This document shows, piece by piece, positions 34,699 to 45,425 of a stretch of 64,000 bases of DNA. The translations under genes were made by a program, and so were the position numbers. Location: contig CAMTDV010000012.1 in NCBI GenBank assembly GCA_947069175.1, forward strand, positions 34,008,341-34,072,340, given 5' to 3'. The DNA is from Scalesia atractyloides (lineage: Eukaryota > Streptophyta > Magnoliopsida > Asterales > Asteraceae). The stretch's first letter is position 1. Every line of letters begins with the position of its first letter. The notes under the pieces are model-generated. The model had not been told where the DNA came from. It did not search any database and worked only from the letters and a program-made list of their open reading frames with translations.

Positions 34699-36818
34699 CA
34701 TGTGACGGTTCGTATGTTCGTGTCGTCCGTTTCGTTCGCATCGTTCGCGTCATTCGTTTCGTTGTTTGTTCCGTTCGTGTCGTTCGTTTCGTCCGTTTTG
34801 CATATTTTGTCCGATTTGTCCAAATTGTCCAATTTATTTGTTTTGTCCAACTTTGGACAATATATGTTATACTTGTCAAATTTCAAGTATATTTATGTTT
34901 GTATTTTGTAAGTATTTAAATTAGTATGTATTTCCTAAACTTTTATAAATACATATAAATAAATACACATAATTTGGTAATTTAAATATATATTTCATCC
35001 TAAATATATATTTAACTTAGTTTTAGTTTAAGAAAAGTCTAGTGATCTTTAATTTTAAATATTTTTCATCCAAAACTTGTATAATCATGATTAAAATCTC
35101 TAATCATTTTTTTTTTATTTTTTCCATAGTTTCCACTAAACTATGGACTTTTCCCATGTTTTATAAACATGATTTTATATACTTTTTCAAATCAACAATT
35201 TTCCAATCTTCCAATCATAACAATATAAACTAAAAATCTTAATATGAAGCATTATGAACTTGTATGTATTCTTGTCTAGTTAAAAAATCATGTTTGAATG
35301 TATATTCATCTTTACTTTTACTTTATGTTCATATAACCTTTCTGGTTATACAAAATCTTATGTAAACTTGGTTTACATATTTTTAAGACTTTATTTTTTT
35401 ATAACATGAATGTTATATAAATCTATACATTACATGTTTTATAAAAACATTTTTAAAAAAGATTACAAGTTCATAATATTCATATTAATGGATCTTTCTA
35501 GACCTAAACATGCAAGTGTTTAGATCATAGTTTTAAACATGACTTTGCAAGATCAAGTTTACTATATAAACAAAACTTCATTGTTTATCAAGAATTATCA
35601 AAAATGACATATAATCATATTAGTTTGTTTAGTTTTTATTAGTGTTTCATGTGATTTTTAGATAAGCTTCAAGATGATACTTGTACATTTGTGTTTAAAC
35701 ATAAAATGAGAAATGTAAGTTCAATATTTGAAGCTTATTGCTTGCACATGGCTAGGGATGAACAAGTTGAAAAGATTATGAAAACATGAAGATCCAAGAG
35801 CTTCCAAGCTTGAGAAAACACTTCAAGAGTGCTTCCAAGTCTTGCAAATGCTTTGAATCATCTTTGAACCTCCATGTTTGTATGAATTTCTAGTTGTTTT
35901 GAGTTTTAAAAAGTGAAGATGGTTGTGGTGTTGCTTGGCCGATTTCAAGGGAGGAGAGAAGAAGGAGGTGGAGTTGTTGGTTATTTGATTGAAAATAGAT
36001 GTGAAGATGAGGTTTTGGTATGGCTAATTTTCTTAAAATGCACCACCCACTTAGCATACTCACATTTCTTACAACACATCAAAGAAGAAGTGAGTGGGAC
36101 CCACATGATTTTTGGGGGGGGGGGGGGGCGTTGTGCTTTGGGTTTTATTTTTTTTATAAACTTTGTTATAGTTTATAACTTTTATAAAATTTGGATGTTT
36201 CAGGTATGGCTTTTTTGTGATACGTATGTATAGATAATAAATGACACGTTATTTGGTATGCCAAAACATGTTAACTAGTTCGCTAGACTAGTCGTTTTCT
36301 TGTTCGGGTGACGAATTTGCTTGTATTTTCGTAGCGGGTCAATTACCTGTAAATTGTATTCTTTTCACAAAATTGTTTGTATATCTTTCTTCGAGTTTTG
36401 ATGTCCAAAATTTGTTAATTAGTTCGCTAGACTAGTAATTTTGCTATTTTGATTATAGTTTTTGTACCTGGTTGTTATCGGGTAACTACCGAATGAGTTG
36501 TGTAGCTTTAAACAATATAGTTTATATAAGGATTTTGTGTTGTTTTTAATACCCTATATATTGTTTATGATAAATAATATTTATTTTTGGATTTCGTACA
36601 TTTGCTGTTTTGTTCTGTGGAGTGTTGTACATTTCTACAGGATTGCTGAATTTGTCTGCGGACAGACAATTTAGTGTTTATATAATTTTTCTAGAAAGTA
36701 TTATTTGTTAGCTGTTTCCAACTAATGTTTCTATGTAATATTTGTTGCGGACAGATTTTTATGTCTCGTTTTTTCCATATCGGGGTGTACCGCGACTAGT
36801 CCTGACATGAATAGTGTG
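34523..36818 (-). repeat. Gypsy A 5' LTR, second segment
   Basis: 34523-34886 repeats 25835-26283 (array end, TA tract, TGTGACGGTTCGTATG, TTCGTT field, CTTGTCAAATTT). From 34887 to 36818 it is unique LTR-like sequence. It contains a G15 run (36114-36128) and an internal direct repeat with TTAGTTCGCTAGACTAGT words (about 36270 and 36415). It is interrupted at 36818 by gypsy F and resumes at 48198-48225, ending TCTGTGACA. A frame at 35913-36233 is not recognised and is probably noncoding. Confidence 0.6.
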
Positions 36819-39575
36819 TGTCACACCCTCAATTTCCACTTACGGAGTTTTACCGTGAGGCGTGTGAACAAACCAGAATCTGAGACACTAGTAACGTCGA
36901 ACGACTCTATATGATTTGTTTATACGTTTTCCAAAATCATTTGTTTAACCATTCATAGTTATTTTTAAATTGTCTTAGTTTGGTTTCAATGTTTAGCGGA
37001 AGCATTAGTTTTTAAAGTTGAGCGGAAGCATTAAAGTAAGGTAAAGGAACGGGCGCCAACACAAACGCCAAAACTAAAGAAAAACCCAAACATTATTCGT
37101 AAATGAGACTCGATAAAAAAGATGTCTTGATCAATGCAAGTGAGTGCACCTAGAGCTCCTAGCGTCCTGAGAAACATGTAAAGAAACAAGTGTCAACATT
37201 AAAGAAGAGTGAGTTCACAGGTTTTTATAAGTTCATTAGTTCGGTTAAAAGTTTGTTTCCCCCGTTATCCCTAACCCGGGATAACGATATAGTTCCATTA
37301 TTCCTAACCCGAAATAATAATGATGTTGGTTCCATTATTCCTAACCCGGAATAATATTGTAGTTTCGTTCCATTATTCCTAACCCGGAATAATATTGTTG
37401 TTTCGTACCATTATTCCTAACCCGGAATAATATTGTTGTTTCGTAATTAAGTTCAATTTAACATGTAGGTAGCGAGCCTAAAGTTATGTCACGTAAGTGT
37501 TCGCGATCGAAGCTGACTGTTGTGCCTCCGTGTTGCCAGGCCTATCACTGACCATGGCGAAGTTAGGCCAAATTATTCACCCGTTGACCATACCCGGTCA
37601 GCTAGCGCGACTAGCTCTGGTGGGGCTTGTCGGGCCCAGTAGTACTACTTATAATTTCCCCGCTATCTAACCCAATACTAACGATCCGAGAGTTTGTCGA
37701 GGACTTGTGTGATATAGCTGCTTAGTGACCATAACGTACATTAACATTAACTTAGTTACCGAATAGTTTAACGACGTTAATTTCGTATAACGTAAAGAGA
37801 TAGAGTTGTAGAGTGTATACATGTTTCTCCCCCTGTTGTTTAAAACCGGATAAAATAGGGGCCGTGAACTCACCATTTAGTTGCTCGGTTAGTGTAACAC
37901 AGAAGTAACAAATGATGGGACCGCTAATCGCGTCCTAACAAGTCAATCGATTTAGAGTTAGTGTGTGAACACACTGATACAAACCCTACACATAACTATC
38001 ATACAATGCGGCACACATGATAACAATTTCAAACACAATCATGCATGCAAAGTATTATCATACCAACATAATGATCAAACCAACTTATCATGAACATAAA
38101 TCAACTCATACGACATTTTGGTACACACATTCGCAAGTAATCAAGTTTCAGCTTGTATGCTCATAACTAGGCTGTTTTCGAGGATTCTTATAAAATAGTT
38201 CCAATTCCAATTTTTTACAGAAGGTGTCAACTAAACTGTAGAATTTTATATAAATTTTTCAAGTCCTAACACTTTACCAATTATTCATAAATATTAATAT
38301 ACTAGGCTGCAGTCAGATTCGTCACTTTCTGACTGCAGTCCACGAAAGAATTTATTTAAAAATCACCGTTCATCCAATTAAAAAAATTCCAGTGGGAGTT
38401 TCCCAGAAATTTCCATCTCCGGTTGTCTGTACAAATTTCGTGATTCAACTCTCTACAGATTATGAGATCTGACTCGATAAACAACTAACAAATTTTCAGA
38501 ATTTACACAGCTTCAGTTACTGCACTTAATTGACCACTTAAAAATATCAAACAACCTCAGAAAAATATGAATCCCAGCGCCATTAGAAGCGTTTTTCAAA
38601 ATATACGTTTTAGGCTTCAGAAAATCCGTTTTTCAATAAATAATAACCAAGTTACAGCCAATTGAAGTTGGCTGTAAACACCCTTCAGCATCCTGTTTTC
38701 AACTTTTTATCGCAATATAACACGCTTAAACAATCGAGATGTTAAATATGAACGATCAAGAACAGATTTATCAATCATATATCATCATGTACATCATACT
38801 CATGCAAACCCTAATCATATTATATGATTTTTATCACAAAACGCAGCCTATGATCCTTTATTCAACTAATGTCTTAATCGCAATTCTTGCACAATTCATC
38901 GAACTAAATATCATAACTCTTTCAATACAATGATTCTACCATTACACACAAGCATGATCAATAGTTCATAAACCCTAACATGATTTGGAAACAATAGAAA
39001 ACCCTAACCTTTAACAATGAAGATTAATGGACCGGGAACGAGATGGGAGTCGAATCGGATGTTGAAGAAGATCGCGACCGAGAGGAAGAGTGGGAAGGCT
39101 GCCGTTGGCTGATCTTAGGGCTAGGGTTCCTTTTTTTGTGTTAACAACTCTCATGCATGCATATCTATTTATAGTGTAAGGGTGGAAGTAAAAAGATCAA
39201 GGGTTTGAGGTTTGGTGCATGCGGCCGCAAGGGTTTGGGTGGGGCGGTTTGGGTCTTTAACTTGAACCTCAAGTTTTGGTTAATCCCTTGAGTCGCAAGA
39301 AATGAGGTCGACTTGTTTCGCGGCTCGGTTCGATTCGTCTATATATTTACTATATATATATTTTTATAACTAAAAATCATGAAATCGAAACATAACATAA
39401 TAACTCACCAAACTTATAAACGTTTAATACACATAGCACGTAATTCATTTGATAAGTTCACAAAGTTAGCATAGTTATTTCGAGCGTGTAAATTAAATCT
39501 CCGAATCAATTTAGCGTAGGAATGAATAACCGTGAAGTAGTGCGTTTAAGATACCTGAAAAACCGGGATGTCACA
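36819..39575 (-). repeat. Gypsy F 3' LTR
   Basis: Partner of 45426-48192. The minus-strand TATA box CTATAAATAG is at about 39165-39175. It holds the hairpin minisatellite at 37259-37443. Small frames such as 37667-37876 and 38739-38933 are repeated in the other LTR and are not genes. Confidence 0.96.
37259..37443. repeat. Hairpin minisatellite in gypsy F LTR
   Basis: Five units of about 36-38 bp. The inner four contain ATTATTCC, a TAACCC loop and a complementary GGAATAAT arm (one arm with a single change). The first unit is the variant GTTATCC/GGATAAC around the same loop. Repeated at 45866-46047 in the other LTR. Confidence 0.95.
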
Positions 39576-39754
39576 TTATCCCCATGTTGAAAGAATTTTC
39601 GTCCCGAAAATTGAGTAAACGCGGTTTAGAATGCAACGCACAGGTTTAGAATGCAATGCCAAAGATTTAGTTCGTTAACAATGGTACAAGAAATTACAAG
39701 AAATTCCCAGGTTGTCTCATCATCCCCATGTTGAAGAATTTTCGTCCCGAAAAT
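39576..39754 (-). repeat. Gypsy F polypurine-tract region with partial duplication
   Basis: On the minus strand CAACATGGGGATAA sits directly before the 3' LTR and is the purine-rich primer. The block TCCCCATGTTGAA..GAATTTTCGTCCCGAAAATT occurs at 39579 and again at 39723, a 144-bp period, so the tract and its surroundings are duplicated. Confidence 0.85.
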
Positions 39755-41260
39755 TTAGTTGGTGGTATCGTTAGCTTGCTGCTCAGCTGCAAAGAGGTGT
39801 GGGTATTTGCTTTTCATTTGGTCCTCTCTTTCCCACGTGAACTCCGGTCCACGCTTAGAGTCCCAACGAACCTTGATGATCGGAATCTTGCTGTGCCTTC
39901 GAGTCTTGATCTCACGATCCATGATCTCGATAGGTTGTTCCACAAATTGCAGTTGTTTATCCACTTGAATCTCATCCAATGGAATGACTAGGGTTTCATC
40001 TGATAGACACTTCTTCAGATTTGACACGTGAAAAACGTTGTGAACTCCACTGAGTTCGGCAGGAAGGTCTAATTGATAAGCTACGGGTCCGATACGTTTC
40101 AAGATCACAAAGGGCCTACGTACCGTGGGTTTAGTTTTCCTCATTTCCCAAAACGGATTACACCCTTCCAGGGTGACACCTTTAGTAGGACGCGGTCGCC
40201 TACTTGAAATTCGAGCGGTTTGCGTCGTTGATCAGCGTAGCTTTTCTTCGATCTCGTGCCGCCACCATGCGGTTTCTGATTTGCACAATCTTTTAGTAGC
40301 CTCAAGTATAAACTCAGGGCCTGTGAGTTGACTGTCACCGACTTCTGCCCAACAGACCGGTGATCTACATTTACGACCGTATAATGCTTCAAACGGTGCT
40401 GCCGATATACTCGTATGGTAACTGTTGTTATACGAGAATTCCACTAAAGGCAGATGGATTTCCCAACTATTCCCGAAGTCTACCACGCATGCCCTAAAGC
40501 ATGTCTTCCAAGGTCTGTATGGTCCTTTCGCTTTGACCATCAGTCTGAGGGTGATAAGCTGTGCTCATATCTAAGCGTGTACCCAACGCTTTCTGAAGTG
40601 ACTGCCAAAAGTTGGACGTGAAACGAGCATCTCTGTCTGGATGATGGACGTTGGCACTCCGTGCCAAGAAACTACTTCCTTAATGTAGATGCGAGTCAAC
40701 TTATCCATCTTATCTGTTTCTTTAATCGCTAGGAAGTGTGCGGACTTAGTTAAACAGATCCACAATCACCCAGATGGTATCGCAACCACCCAAAGTTCGC
40801 GGGAGTTTAGTGATGAAGTCCATCGAGATCTGATCCCATTTCCACACTGGGATCTCAGGTTGTTGAAGTAGCCCCGATGGCTTCTGATACTCTACCTTGA
40901 CTTTTGCACAAGTCAAACACTTGCTCACGTAGGTGGCTATATCAGCTTTCATGTTGGGCCACCAGTACGCGGCTTTAAGGTCTTAATACATCTTATCCGA
41001 ACCAGGATGGACAGAGTATCGGGATTTGTGAGCTTCGTCCATGACTAGCTTTCTGAGTCTCCGTAGAGAGGTACCCATATACGATTCATGAAATACCGGG
41101 CTCCATTGGGTTTTACTTCCCAATCGCGTTCCATTTTTCCCACCGATTCGACCTTGATGTTTTCTTCCTTAACTGCTTCTAACTGCGCGTCCGTATCTGT
41201 TCGGGTAACCCCGAATGAATGGTAAACTGTAGTGCTCGTACCCGACGAGGTTTCAAGTGC
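39755..41260 (-). pseudogene. Gypsy F integrase and chromodomain-like tail
   Basis: Read from about 41100 downwards. The zinc-binding part is broken around 41000 (HKSRYSVHPG-like remnants), then CLTCAKVKVEYQKPSGLLQ and WDQISMDFITKLPRTLGGCD with the first core Asp (40952-40746). Next come HFLAIKETDKMDKLTRIYI and HGVPTSII. After frame changes, NSWEIHLPLVEFSYNNSYH and ALYGRKCRSPVCW follow (40540-40330). The C-terminal RRPFVILKRIGPVAYQLDLP and HNVFHVSNLKKCL blocks lead to IIKVRWDSKRGPEFTWERED and PHLF, the chromodomain-like region, in one open frame (40144-39755). At least four frameshifts divide the integrase. Confidence 0.9.
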
Positions 41261-42742
41261 TCCTTCCTACTGAGGCATCAGCTACCACGTTAGCTTTACC
41301 CGGGTGATACCGAATGGCAATTCATAATCGTTCAGGAGTTCGACCCAGCGACGCTGTCGCATGTTCAACTCCTTCTGTCAAAGATGTGTTGGAGGCTCTT
41401 GTGATCTGTATAGATTGTGCACTTTGTTCCATATAGGTAGTGTCTCCAAATCTTAAGCGCAAACACCACTGCTCCCAATTCCAGGTCATGTGTTGTGTAG
41501 TTTTTCTCGTGAACCTTCAATTGTCGGGACGCATACGCGATGACCTTATCACGTTGCATGAGTACGCATCCCAATCCCTGAATGGAAGCATCACAATATA
41601 CTACAAAATCATCAGTCCCTTCCGGCAAGGACAAATGGGTGCACTGCAAAGTTTCTGCTTCAGCAATTGAAATGCCACTTCCTGCTTGTCACCCCAAGCA
41701 TACTTGATGCCTTTCTGGGTGAGGGTGGTAAGCGGTTGCGCGATCTTTGAAAATCCCTCGATGAAACGTCTGTAGTAACCAGCCAAACCCAAAAATTGGC
41801 GGATCTCCGTCGGTGTCCTGGGTGCTTCCCAGTTCTTGATAGCATCGATCTTGGCGGGATCAACGTGGATACCCTTTTCATTCACGATATGCCCGAGGAA
41901 CTGAACTTCCCGAATCCAGAAATCACACTTTGAAAGCTTGGCATATAGTTTCTCCTGTTGAAGTAATTCCAGCAGTAATCGTAGATGTTCAGCATGTTCT
42001 GCTTCACCTTTAGAGTAGATGAGTATGTCATCGATGAACACAATGACAAACTTGTCGAGATACGGTTTACACACACGGTTCATGAGGTCCATGAACACCG
42101 CGGGTGCGTTGGTGAGACCGAAGGGCATGACCAAGAACTCATAATGGCCATACCGTGTACGAAATGCCGTTTTAGCGATATCCTCCTCCCTGACGCGTAA
42201 CTGGTGATAACCGGACCGTAGATCAATCTTGGAGTAGTAGCTTGACCCTTGAAGTTGGTCGAAGAGATCGTCGATGCGAGGTAATGGGTATCGGTTCTTG
42301 ATAGTAACCTTATTGAGTTCCTGTAGTCGATGCACATGCGGAAGGTCCCATCCTTCTTCTTGACAAAAAGGACTGGAGCTCCCCATGGCGAAGTACTGGG
42401 TCGGATAAATCCTTTTTCTAACAATTCCTGAAGCTGGGTAGACAGCTCTTGCAACTCGGCTGGAGCTAAACGGTATGGGGCCTTGGCGATAGGAGTTGCA
42501 TGGTTCGCCAATTCGATTTCAAACTCCACTTGTCGATGTGGTGGAAGACCAGGTAACTCCTCTGGAAATACATCGAAAAAATCACGGACGACGGGGATAT
42601 CTTCTATACGTTTCTCGTCCTTAGGCTGTTCGGTAACCAGTGCGAGCAAAGCGAAGGAGTTCTTCCTCCGAAGATACTTCTGTGCTTGCATGTAAGAGAT
42701 GATGTTTGCGACGGCGCCGGCCTTCTCGCCTTGCACCGTCAA
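41261..42742 (-). pseudogene. Gypsy F reverse transcriptase and RNase H
   Basis: Read from 42742 downwards. FDVFPEELPGLPPHRQVEF and GFIRPSTSPWGAPVLFVKKK enter RT. After a frame change near 42320 an open frame (42386-41601) gives NRYPLPRIDDLFDQLQG, YYSKIDLRSGYHQLR (catalytic Asp), FGLTNAPAVFMDLMN, VFIDDILIYS (catalytic Asp pair), VQFLGHIVNEKGIHVDPAKI and FLGLAGYYRRFIEGF. RNase H follows after a further break at about 41640: VYCDASIQGLGCVLMQ, YTTHDLELGAVVFALKIWRH and YTDHKSLQHIF (41649-41365), fading towards 41270. It is the best preserved RT in the window, yet not continuous with protease and integrase. Confidence 0.93.
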
Positions 42743-45227
42743 GATTTCGTCGTTAGAGAGCGGAATACAGATAGATTTCTCGAAACAGAGAACTTCAGCT
42801 CGGACGTCGGTAGCCAGTCCATTCCGACTACCACGTCAAAACTACCCAGGGTAGTTGTCACAGATCAATGGTAAAGGTGTGACCCGCGAGTTTGAGTTGA
42901 CAGTCCCGGATACTAAATGGGTCACATCTACAGATTTACCATCGGCTAGTTCTATGACGTAAGGGGTCTCTAGGGGTTTAGGCGTGAGATTTAGGTTCTT
43001 CCTAAAAGACTCAGATATAAAAACTCCTATCCGCACCCGTAACAAAAAGTACAGTAGCAAAATGTTCATTAAGGGGAAACTTACCGGTGACCACGTTCGA
43101 GTCGTTTCTGGCCTCTCCGCGGCCCAGTGTAAATGCACGCCCTTTGGCACCTCCTGTGCCACCATTTCCATTGTTGTTGTTGTGTTATTTTGTGGTTGTG
43201 GTTTTGTGGTTGTTGGTTGTTGTTGTTACGAAGCTGTGGGCAGTCTCGTTTGAAGTGGGCAGTGCTACCACACTGATAGCACCCCCGGTTAATACCCTGC
43301 TGCTGACCCTGGTGTTGATTTTGATTTTGTCGGGACATGATTTCCCCGCGACAATCCTTTGCCGCGTGTCCCACTTTGCCACATCGTTGCAGCGATTTCC
43401 GGCACAAGGGCCGTGATGATGAAGGTTACAGCGATTACACTGCGGCTTTCGACCTACATAGCCGCTTGTGTTCTGAGTGTTGTTGGGGGCTGATTATTGT
43501 GACCCCGGTGGCTGTTGAAATTATTGAACCGTTTCTGGTTCCCTTGTTGTGGCTGGGCTGACGAAGACTGTCGAGCAGACGAGTCCTCAAACTTTCTTTT
43601 ATTATCAGGGGCAACTTCAGTTGTACCCCGAGATGGCAACTTCTTTGTTCTACCGCCTTATCGGTGAGTTTGTGCGCCAACCTGATTGCTTGATGCTCAG
43701 TCACAGGGTTGCTAGCCATTACCATACCCTGGATCTCGGGGACCAGACCCCCAAGGTAAAACTCGAGTCGTTTCTCCACGGTGTTGGCCAGATCGGGACA
43801 TAGAAATGCCAGTTCATGATGTTTCGCTGTGTATGCTTCAATTTCAGATCCCACTCCAACTGTTGAACCCTGTCTCGCGGACAGTACTCCTCTTTGATTA
43901 GGGCCTTAAACTCGGCCCAGGCCATTGCGTTTGCAGCAATAAGTCCACGCGTTTGGACTTGTGCATTCCACCAAGTTAGTGCCCCATCTTCCAACGTTGA
44001 GGCAGCATACTTGACCTTGTTGGCCTCCATACAATTGCACATTTCGAACACTGATTCGGACTTTTCAATCCAGCGGACCAGTCCTATGGGTCCTTCTGCA
44101 CCCGTGAATTTGCTCGGCTTCGCATCGAGAAACATCTTGTAGGGGTTAAGACCCCCTCCTCTGACAGAGGACAGGTAGTCAGCGAGAAAGTCTACTAGCC
44201 CAACTATTAGATTTTCCCATGAAAATTTAATAATGTACCTTCTGCTTGGTTTTGAACACCTGCCAGAGCAGCATTCACGTGTTCTTGGATCATTGCGGCC
44301 AATTCTTCGGGTGTCATGTTGAGGTTTCCGCGACGTCCAGTTGCCATTTGAGATCTTCGCAAGACAACATAAACACACACCGATAAGTATATATATCCAA
44401 TATAGTTATCCTATTCCATACTTAAATAATCCCTCAAATTATGTCAACCCAAATAAATTAAACAATCAAAAGAAATATTCGATTAAATAAAATTTCAACT
44501 GTCTCACAAAATGCCAACCAAACTATCAGTTTACTATAAAATCTCAAGTTTAAATATAAGTAGAAAAATAAATAGACTGAAGGAAGCAAATGGGATAAGC
44601 GAGACGTGTCAGTCTTCTACGTCTCCATCCCCCAAATCACTATCGTTGTCGTCATCCTCCGCGGTGTTTCCAGCTTCTACAGCCGGGTCTTCCTCCGATC
44701 CTCCTGGATCCTCTGACCTCTAGATCCTCCTCTACCGGCACTGGAGGGGCCGGTGCTGGTGCGGGTACTGGTACAGGTGCCTGATTCTATTCTAGTTCTT
44801 GAATTCTCCAGCTGGACTCAAGAACTCTGTCTTCGAGCCAGTCAGCCCTCAGCTGCTCAGCACGAAGTCTTTAGCTAAGGTGTTACGAGCTATCTTACTC
44901 TCATGTTGCTCTTCCTCGAGCTCTCCAGTCTTACCTGTTAATTGTCGTATCATCCATCCCTGTGCTAGGATAGTTTCATGCATTCTCTCTAGTTGTTCTT
45001 GTTGTTTTCTTATCATATCTCTAAGTAGGTCGTTCCCTACTTCTAACAAGTTAACCGTTCGACCGGCATAGCGATGGTCGGCAGTGAGGACGACTCCTCT
45101 CCTAGAGCGAGCCTTTTTCTCACAGCTGAGCGTGTCTCCACACCATGAGTGGTGAGAGTTCCACCATAGGTGCCTTCCCTGGCGCCCTTGGTTGCAAAAG
45201 TTTGTCGGATGATGATGATGATGACAT
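42743..45227 (-). pseudogene. Gypsy F gag and protease
   Basis: The start is taken as the ATG ending at 45227, MSSSSSSDKLLQPR, in a leader 180 bases from the primer site. A coiled-coil-like stretch VGNDLLRDMIRKQQEQLERM lies at 45049-44849, and a Pro/Val/Ala-rich linker near 44790-44700. Gag proper (44378-43719) carries LDAKPSKFTGAEGPIGLVRW, TLEDGALTWWNAQVQTRG and FKALIKEEYCPRD. RLEFYLGGLVPEIQGMV is read after a frame change. Knuckles follow, RCGKVGHAAKDC (with an altered first Cys region) and CYQCGSTAHFKRDC (43407-43250). The protease (43171-42842) has lost a clear DTG site, reading FVTGAD-like in a shifted frame. Several frameshifts are present. Confidence 0.88.
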
Positions 45228-45407
45228 TGCCTGTTGGGTTGTGTAGTTAGTTACGAGTTGCGTTTATTTCAATATGCCTTTATATTTTACATAACATAGT
45301 TGTGGTACAACACATAACAAGATATAACAGTTCAGTGCCAAACTAAGTCTAGTGTCGTGTAATCAGCTATAGTTTAGGTCTACTTTTAATCTAGTTCTCT
45401 ATAGCTA

Positions 45408-45423
45408 GAGGCTCTGATACCAA
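45408..45423 (-). other. Gypsy F primer-binding site
   Basis: On the minus strand, two bases from the 5' LTR, TTGGTATCAGAGCCTC: an exact initiator Met tRNA primer site. Confidence 0.93.
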
Positions 45424-45425
45424 TC

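Noticed and set aside
38739..38933. Short frame also present at 47350-47583
   Set aside because: Identical context in both LTRs of gypsy F; LTR sequence, not a gene pair.
42483..43803. Plus-strand frames opposite gypsy F gag and RT
   Set aside because: Antisense shadows of coding sequence with no independent motif.
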